A DNA stretch of 39,572 nucleotides from Macromonas nakdongensis (GTDB lineage: Bacteria > Pseudomonadota > Gammaproteobacteria > Burkholderiales > Burkholderiaceae_C). Shown piece by piece: positions 34,458 through 39,572 of this stretch. Location of the stretch: positions 1-39,572 of the forward strand of contig NZ_NWMV01000023.1 in NCBI RefSeq assembly GCF_002837145.1, read 5' to 3'. The translations under genes were made by a program, and so were the position numbers. Numbering within the stretch: the stretch's first letter is position 1; every line of letters begins with the position of its first letter. The notes below the pieces were generated by a model, which worked only from the letters and a program-made list of their open reading frames with translations, had not been told where the DNA came from and ran no database searches.

Positions 34458-35405
34458 ATGTCGTTTGCATTTGTGTTCCCCGGCCAAGGCTCGCAGGCCG
34501 TCGGCATGCTCGACGCCTGGGGCGACCACCCAGTGGTGGCCGAAACCCTGAAAGAAGCCTCCGACGCCTTGGGCGAGGACGTGGCGAAACTGATCCACGA
34601 AGGCCCCAAAGAAGCCCTGGCCCTGACCACCAACACCCAGCCGGTGATGCTGGTGGCCGGTGTGGCCGCCTGGCGCGTCTGGCGTGCCGACGGCGGTGCG
34701 CTGCCCGCCGTGGTGGCCGGCCATTCGTTGGGCGAGTATTCGGCCCTGGTGGCCTCTGGCGTGCTGACGCTGGCCCAGGCCGCACCCTTGGTGCGCTTCC
34801 GTGCCCAGGCCATGCAGGACGCGGTGCCGGTGGGCACCGGCGCCATGGCCGCTATTTTGGGCATGGCCGCGGACAAGGTCCGCGAAGGCTGTGCCGAGGC
34901 GCAGGCCACCTTCCCCGCGGGCAGCGGCGAGGTGGTGGAGGCTGTGAACTTCAACGACCCGGCCCAGACCGTGATCGCTGGCAGCAAGGCCGCGGTGGAG
35001 AAGGCCTGCGAGGTGCTGAAGGCCAACGGCGCCAAGCGCGCGCTGCCGCTGCCGGTGTCGGCCCCCTTCCACTCCAGCCTGATGAAGCCCGCCGCCGAGC
35101 GCCTGAAAGAGAAGTTGGCTGTCACGGTGCTGGCCGCCCCGCAGATCCCGGTGCTCAACAACATCGACGTGGCGGTGGAAACCGACCCCGACCGCATCCG
35201 CGACGCGCTGTACCGCCAGGCCTTTGGCCCGGTGCGCTGGGTCGAGAGCGTGCAGGCGCTCAAAGCCCGCGGCATCGCCACCGTGGTGGAATGCGGCCCC
35301 GGCAAAGTGCTGGCCGGCATGGTCAAGCGCATCGACGTCGAACTGGGCAGCGCCGCCCTGTACGACCCGGCCACGCTGGCCGAGGCCAAGGCCTTGCTGG
35401 CCTGA
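34458..35405 (+). CDS. fabD: Malonyl-CoA:ACP transacylase
   Basis: A 315-residue FabD transferring malonyl groups from CoA to ACP. FPGQGSQ is at residues 7-13. The nucleophile Ser90 lies in GHSLGEYSALVA, the catalytic His205 in SAPFHSSLM, and ECGPGKVL is near the C-terminus. It has GGAG upstream of the ATG. All residues expected for activity are present. It is in operon with fabH and fabG. Confidence 0.98.
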   Translation: MSFAFVFPGQGSQAVGMLDAWGDHPVVAETLKEASDALGEDVAKLIHEGPKEALALTTNTQPVMLVAGVAAWRVWRADGGALPAVVAGHSLGEYSALVASGVLTLAQAAPLVRFRAQAMQDAVPVGTGAMAAILGMAADKVREGCAEAQATFPAGSGEVVEAVNFNDPAQTVIAGSKAAVEKACEVLKANGAKRALPLPVSAPFHSSLMKPAAERLKEKLAVTVLAAPQIPVLNNIDVAVETDPDRIRDALYRQAFGPVRWVESVQALKARGIATVVECGPGKVLAGMVKRIDVELGSAALYDPATLAEAKALLA

Positions 35406-35438
35406 CACCCGAAACACACAAGACGGAGAGGGAATCCC

Positions 35439-36188
35439 ATGTCTGACACCGCATTTGCCGGCCAGGTGGCCCTGGTCACCGGCGCCTCGCGCGGCATTGG
35501 CGCGGCAATCGCGCTCCAACTGGCCAAGCAAGGCCTCAAGGTCGTGGGCACCGCCACCAGCGACGACGGCGCCGCCAAAATCACCCAGGCCCTGTCGGCC
35601 CACGCCGGCTGCCGGGGCGCCAAACTCGACGTGAACAACGCCGCCGAGGCCGAGGCCCTGATCGACGCCATCGTCAAAGAACACGGCGCGCTGCACGTGC
35701 TGGTCAACAACGCCGGCATCACCCGCGACATGCTGGCCATGCGCCTGAAGGACGAGGACTGGGACGCGGTGCTCGACACCAACCTCAAGGCCGTCTTCCG
35801 CATGAGCCGCGCCGTGATCCGCCCGATGATGAAGCAGCGCTACGGCCGCATCGTCAGCATCACCAGCGTGGTCGGCGCCTCGGGCAACCCGGGCCAGGCC
35901 AACTACGCCGCCGCCAAGGCCGGTGTGGCCGGCATGACCCGCGCCCTGGCGCGCGAGCTGGGCAGCCGCAACATCACCGTCAACTGCGTGGCGCCGGGCT
36001 TCATCGAAACCGACATGACCGCCGCCTTGCCTGAAGCGCAGCAGCAGGCCTTGCTGGGCCAGATCCCGCTGGGTCACCTGGGCAAGCCGGCCGACATCGC
36101 CCACGCGGTGGCCTACCTGGCCAGCCCGCAGGCCGCTTACGTGACGGGGCAGGAGCTGCACGTCAACGGCGGCATGTTCATGGCCTGA
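35439..36188 (+). CDS. fabG: 3-oxoacyl-ACP reductase FabG
   Basis: A 249-residue SDR reducing 3-oxoacyl-ACP with NADPH. TGASRGIG is at residues 14-21, NNAG at 90-93, and the catalytic Ser143, Tyr156 and Lys160 are present. GFIETDMTAALP and the terminal TGQELHVNGGMFM are diagnostic of true FabG. Upstream GGAGAGGGA serves as ribosome binding site. It is followed by a 165-bp gap containing the acpP promoter region. Confidence 0.97.
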   Translation: MSDTAFAGQVALVTGASRGIGAAIALQLAKQGLKVVGTATSDDGAAKITQALSAHAGCRGAKLDVNNAAEAEALIDAIVKEHGALHVLVNNAGITRDMLAMRLKDEDWDAVLDTNLKAVFRMSRAVIRPMMKQRYGRIVSITSVVGASGNPGQANYAAAKAGVAGMTRALARELGSRNITVNCVAPGFIETDMTAALPEAQQQALLGQIPLGHLGKPADIAHAVAYLASPQAAYVTGQELHVNGGMFMA

Positions 36189-36309
36189 CGCGCCGGAATT
36201 TCCTGGCGTTCGTGCATTTCGTTTAACATTCGGCCCCGGTCACCGCCTGGGGCCAAGAGGCCGGGCCCACGCCCGGTGTGTGCCATCGCAGGGGCTGTGC
36301 AAGCGGCCC

Positions 36310-36318
36310 GGCTAAAAT
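36310..36318 (+). promoter_or_regulatory. Putative acpP -10 element
   Basis: GGCTAAAAT contains TAAAAT (36313-36318, 5 of 6 to TATAAT). Transcription would start near 36325, leaving a leader of about 29 nt with AGAGGGA before the acpP ATG. No good -35 is seen at the expected position. A dedicated promoter fits the need for abundant ACP. Confidence 0.4.
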
Positions 36319-36335
36319 GGCGGTACTGTTTTTAA

Positions 36336-36593
<258 letters not shown>

Positions 36594-36599
36594 GCGCCG

Positions 36600-37844
36600 A
36601 TGAGCCGCCGCCGTGTCGTCGTGACCGGTCTGGGCTGCATCAGCCCCGTGGGCAACACGGTGGATGCGGCCTGGGCCAACCTGCTCGCCGGGCAATCCGG
36701 CATCGACCTGATCACCAAGTTTGATGCCTCGAACTTCGCCTGCAAGATCGCGGGTGAGGTCAAAGGGTTTGACCTGGAGTCCTACATCGGCGCCAAAGAG
36801 GCGCGGACCATGGACACCTTCATCCACTACGGCATCGCCGCCGCGGCGCAGGCCGTGGCCGACGCCGGTCTACCGGTGGGTGAGGCGCTGAGCGAGGAAG
36901 AGGCCTGCAAGATCGGCTGCATCATCGGCTCCGGCATCGGCGGCTTGCCGATGATCGAGGAAACCCACGCCGAACTGACGAACCGCGGCCCGCGCCGCAT
37001 TTCGCCGTTCTTCGTGCCGGCCTCGATCATCAACATGATTTCTGGGCACGTCTCCATGCGGTTTGGCTTCAAGGGGCCGAACATCGCCGTGGTCACGGCC
37101 TGCACGACCGGCCTGCACTGCATCGGTGAGGCTGCTCGCAAGATCGAATACGGCGACGCCGACGTGATCGTCGCCGGCGGCGCCGAGTCCACCGTGTCGC
37201 CGCTGGGCATCGGTGGCTTTGCCGCGATGCGCGCGCTGTCCACCCGCAACGACGACCCGGCCACCGCGTCCCGCCCCTGGGACAAGGACCGCGACGGCTT
37301 CGTGCTGGGCGAAGGCGCCGGCGTGATGGTGCTGGAAGAGTACGAGCACGCCAAGGCGCGTGGCGCCAAGATCTACGCCGAGGTGGCGGGCTACGGCATG
37401 AGCGCCGACGCCGGCCACATGACCGCGCCGAACATGGACGGCCCGCGCCGCGCCATGCTCAACGCCCTGCGCAATGCCGGCATCAACGCCGACCAGGTGG
37501 ATTACCTGAACGCGCACGGCACCTCCACCCCGCTGGGCGACATCAACGAGACCAACGCGATCAAGGCGGCGCTGGGCGACCACGCCAAGAAGATCGTGGT
37601 GAACTCGACCAAGTCCATGACCGGCCACCTGCTGGGCGGTGCCGGGGGCATCGAGAGCGTGTTCACCGTGCTCGCGGTGCACCAGCAAAAGAGCCCGCCG
37701 ACCATCAACATCTTCAACCAGGACCCGGAATGCGACCTGGACTACTGCGCCAACACCGCGCGGGACATGAAGATCGACGTGGCGGTGAAGAACAACTTCG
37801 GCTTCGGCGGCACCAACGGCACGCTGGTGTTCCGGCGCGTCTGA
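36600..37844 (+). CDS. fabF: Beta-ketoacyl-ACP synthase II
   Basis: A 414-residue KAS II that elongates acyl-ACP. The catalytic triad is Cys168 (TACTTGLH), His306 (NAHGTST) and His343 (MTGHLLG). [15 protein letters not shown] is the standard N-terminus and [16 protein letters not shown] the standard C-terminus. It follows acpP at 6 bp. Confidence 0.98.
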   Translation: MSRRRVVVTGLGCISPVGNTVDAAWANLLAGQSGIDLITKFDASNFACKIAGEVKGFDLESYIGAKEARTMDTFIHYGIAAAAQAVADAGLPVGEALSEEEACKIGCIIGSGIGGLPMIEETHAELTNRGPRRISPFFVPASIINMISGHVSMRFGFKGPNIAVVTACTTGLHCIGEAARKIEYGDADVIVAGGAESTVSPLGIGGFAAMRALSTRNDDPATASRPWDKDRDGFVLGEGAGVMVLEEYEHAKARGAKIYAEVAGYGMSADAGHMTAPNMDGPRRAMLNALRNAGINADQVDYLNAHGTSTPLGDINETNAIKAALGDHAKKIVVNSTKSMTGHLLGGAGGIESVFTVLAVHQQKSPPTINIFNQDPECDLDYCANTARDMKIDVAVKNNFGFGGTNGTLVFRRV

Positions 37845-37872
37845 CCGCTGCCGCGGTGCGGCCCCGTTCCGC

Positions 37873-38340
37873 ATGAGCCGCCATCCCCCGGCGGTCGAAT
37901 ACCCGGTGGGCCCGCGTGCCCGATGGGTTGTCGCCGGCACCCTGGGGCTGCCTGTGGCCTGGGCGCTGGGCCTCCTGCTCTGGGTCCGTGCGCTCGACGG
38001 CCAGAGTTGGCCCGGGGCTTGGTGGTTTTCCTTGGCGGTCGGCCTGGTGCTGCTGGCTTGGGGCCATTGGCGTGCCCGCCATCCTCTGATCGGCACCCTG
38101 GTCTGGGCGCCCGAGACCGGCTGGCACTGGCGCAGCGCGGCCTACCGGCACGGCACCCCCCTGTCGGCCCTGCACCCGGTGCTCGACCTCCAGTCGGTGG
38201 TGCTGGTCCAGGCGCACACCCGTGCCGGCTTGGTCCTGTGGCTCTGGCTGGTGCGCGAGGCCGACCCGCCTGCCTGGGACGCGGTGCGCCGAGCCCTGCA
38301 GGTGCGCTGGCCCGAGGTCGGACGTGCGCTCCGTGGGTGA
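37873..38340 (+). CDS. Hypothetical membrane protein, two N-terminal membrane segments (YgfX-like architecture)
   Basis: A 155-residue protein. Two hydrophobic segments (WVVAGTLGLPVAWALGLLLW near residues 18-37 and WWFSLAVGLVLLAWGHW near 50-66) form a hairpin. A soluble Trp-rich, beta-like domain follows (GTLVWAPETGWHWRS; LDLQSVVLVQ). This layout recalls YgfX/CptA-like proteins, but I see no decisive motif. It sits between fabF and rpoE on the same strand, a position where Burkholderiales often carry a small uncharacterised gene. The function is unknown. Confidence 0.75.
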   Translation: MSRHPPAVEYPVGPRARWVVAGTLGLPVAWALGLLLWVRALDGQSWPGAWWFSLAVGLVLLAWGHWRARHPLIGTLVWAPETGWHWRSAAYRHGTPLSALHPVLDLQSVVLVQAHTRAGLVLWLWLVREADPPAWDAVRRALQVRWPEVGRALRG

Positions 38341-38388
38341 AACGAGCGGCCCGGCCGCTTCGGGTATATTTGCCGGCTCACGACCGAC

Positions 38389-39021
38389 ATGAGCGACCAC
38401 CCCCTCCCCGCGCCGAACGCCGACACCTTGCTCGTCCAGCAGACCCTGGCCGGCGATCAGCGTGCCTTCGAGATGCTGGTGGTCAAGTACCAGCGGCGGG
38501 TCGAGCGCCTGATCGGCCGCATGGTCCGCGACACCGATTTGGTGCAGGACATCGCCCAGGAAACCTTCATCCGGGCCTACCGCGCACTCGGCCAGTACCG
38601 TGGCGAGGCGCAGTTCTACACCTGGCTCTACCGCATCGCCGTCAACACCGCCAAAAAACAGCTCATGGAACTCAAGCGCGACCCGCTGGTGTTCATGAGC
38701 GCCTTGCAGTCTGGCGACGACGATGAAACTTCTGGGCTGGAAAACGAACTAAATGCCCAAGCGGCCGATGCCGAGACCCCCGAAGCGGTGCTGGCCAGCA
38801 AGGAGATCGCCGAAGCCGTGAACGCGGCCATGGAAGCCTTGCCCAAGGAACTGGGCCAGGCCATCGCCTTGCGGGAGATCGAAGGCCTCAGCTACGAGGA
38901 AATTGCGCAGGCGCTGGATTGTCCCATCGGCACCGTGCGCTCCCGCATCTTCCGCGCCCGTGAGGCGATTTCGGCGCGCATCAAGCCCATGCTGGAACGC
39001 CAGTCGGGCAAGCGCTGGTGA
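38389..39021 (+). CDS. rpoE: RNA polymerase sigma factor RpoE (sigma-E, ECF family)
   Basis: A 210-residue ECF sigma factor for envelope stress. Region 2 contains FEMLVVKYQRRVERLIGRMV, DLVQDIAQETFIRAYRAL and FYTWLYRIAVNTAKK. Region 4 contains LPKELGQAIALREIEGLSYE and GTVRSRIFRAREAI. This is the RpoE/AlgU subgroup. TATATT at 38363-38368 is a possible -10; no GGAACTT/TCTGA-type autoregulatory promoter was found directly upstream. The anti-sigma gene follows after 30 bp. Confidence 0.96.
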   Translation: MSDHPLPAPNADTLLVQQTLAGDQRAFEMLVVKYQRRVERLIGRMVRDTDLVQDIAQETFIRAYRALGQYRGEAQFYTWLYRIAVNTAKKQLMELKRDPLVFMSALQSGDDDETSGLENELNAQAADAETPEAVLASKEIAEAVNAAMEALPKELGQAIALREIEGLSYEEIAQALDCPIGTVRSRIFRAREAISARIKPMLERQSGKRW

Positions 39022-39051
39022 ACCTGGGGACCCTTTGGAAGTCTAACGACC

Positions 39052-39572
39052 ATGCAGAACCTGACCGATGCATCCCCCGACCCAGCCCCGGTCGTACCGC
39101 TGGCTGATGCGGCCTTGCGCGAAGCCTTGTCCGCCATGTGGGACGGCGAATGTCCGGCGGAGCAGGTGCCCGGCGTGACCCGGGCCTACGCCGCATCGGC
39201 GGAGTTGCAGGCGGCTTGGGCCGATTACCAGTGGCTGGGCGAGGCCTTGCGCGCCCAGCCAGCGCCGCAGCCGGCGCCGAACCCCGCTTTCGTGGCCGGT
39301 GTCATGGCCCGGATCGCCGCCGAAACGGTGGCTGCGCCGGCCCCGGCCGCCGTGGCCTTGCAGCCTGCGCGACCGCCGGCCGCCAACGACGCGGTGTTCC
39401 GCTGGAAAGTGGTGGCCGGGGTGGCGTCGGTGTGTGCCGTGGCGGCCTTGGCTTGGCAGGTGGCGGTGGCCCCGGCGCCCGGTGCGGCGCCCCAGTGGGC
39501 CCAAGCCCCTGCGGCACAGGCGCCCGCCGCCGTGGCGGTGGCCACCGACCACGGGGTCGTGCTGCGCGATCC
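39052..39572 (+). CDS. rseA: Anti-sigma-E factor RseA (partial, C-terminus off the right edge)
   Basis: The first ~173 residues of an RseA/MucA-like anti-sigma factor. The N-terminal cytoplasmic domain (LREALSAMWDGECPAEQV, then AAWADYQWLGEALR) matches the RseA fold that covers sigma-E. A single membrane segment is predicted at residues ~119-140 (WKVVAGVASVCAVAALAW), followed by an Ala/Pro-rich periplasmic start. Regulated proteolysis of this protein would release RpoE. An ATG at 39052 and its place directly after rpoE support the call. The rest is outside the window. Confidence 0.92.
   Translation, partial: MQNLTDASPDPAPVVPLADAALREALSAMWDGECPAEQVPGVTRAYAASAELQAAWADYQWLGEALRAQPAPQPAPNPAFVAGVMARIAAETVAAPAPAAVALQPARPPAANDAVFRWKVVAGVASVCAVAALAWQVAVAPAPGAAPQWAQAPAAQAPAAVAVATDHGVVLRD

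Noticed and set aside
33285..36161. 958-codon minus-strand frame across fabH, fabD and fabG
   Set aside because: It is wholly antisense to three intact, well-conserved fab genes. Its product is His/Gly/Gln-rich without any domain, as expected for a shadow frame.

Overview
The window looks like a chromosomal segment of a high-GC (roughly 70%) betaproteobacterium, most likely a member of the Burkholderiales/Comamonadaceae (Hydrogenophaga-, Acidovorax- or Rhodoferax-like). The support is gene order: purM / AI-2E permease / hda / HAD phosphatase / pcnB / folK, and yceD-rpmF-plsX-fabH-fabD-fabG-acpP-fabF-rpoE-rseA, both typical of that group. The genus assignment is inference. Coding density is high, and many genes overlap as ATGA or GTGA.

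Region 1 (1-7134) is a putative CoA-dependent catabolic locus. A leftward operon reads crotonase, SDR, HSL-type alpha/beta hydrolase, an HMG-CoA-synthase-like/DUF35 fusion protein, SCP2-type thiolase and a ferredoxin reductase that runs off the left edge. A 2Fe-2S ferredoxin is transcribed divergently. Both directions appear to start at one 186-bp intergenic region. There a 20-bp palindrome sits exactly between the -35 and -10 of a good leftward sigma70 promoter and just downstream of an extended -10 for the ferredoxin. The condensing-enzyme/DUF35 fusion keeps the catalytic Cys, but the Glu and His of HMG-CoA synthase are replaced. This is the most unusual item in the window. A second crotonase follows, convergent with the ferredoxin.

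Region 2 (7135-10970) holds a threonine-aldolase-like PLP enzyme, a small exported SUOX-fold protein without the Moco cysteine, and a low-GC gene-poor patch (about 53% GC). After that come a small conserved-looking protein, a second-type IF-1, an RRM protein with a terminator, and tRNA-Ser(CGA) on the minus strand with its own terminator.

Region 3 (11026-17945) is housekeeping. On the minus strand are trpS with a YegP-like C-terminal extension, an M50 site-2 protease family protein, a Sua5/YciO protein, an EamA transporter and a PHP phosphoesterase. On the plus strand are murJ and a SirB1 protein.

Region 4 (17978-24701) is a copper-handling locus. A CusS/CusR-like two-component system (minus) is divergent from a TolC-like protein, a Tat-exported multicopper oxidase, a cupredoxin, a DUF411 protein, a CusF-like chaperone and a very Met-rich exported protein. 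A TTAC-N6-GTAA-like regulator box lies between the two arms.

Region 5 (24751-30509) carries purM (minus), then AI-2E permease, hda, HAD phosphatase, pcnB and folK (plus). Region 6 (30526-39572) carries pdxH (minus), then the yceD/rpmF/fatty-acid-synthesis cluster and rpoE-rseA; rseA is cut by the right edge. No CRISPR array, complete insertion sequence, prophage or replication origin was seen.
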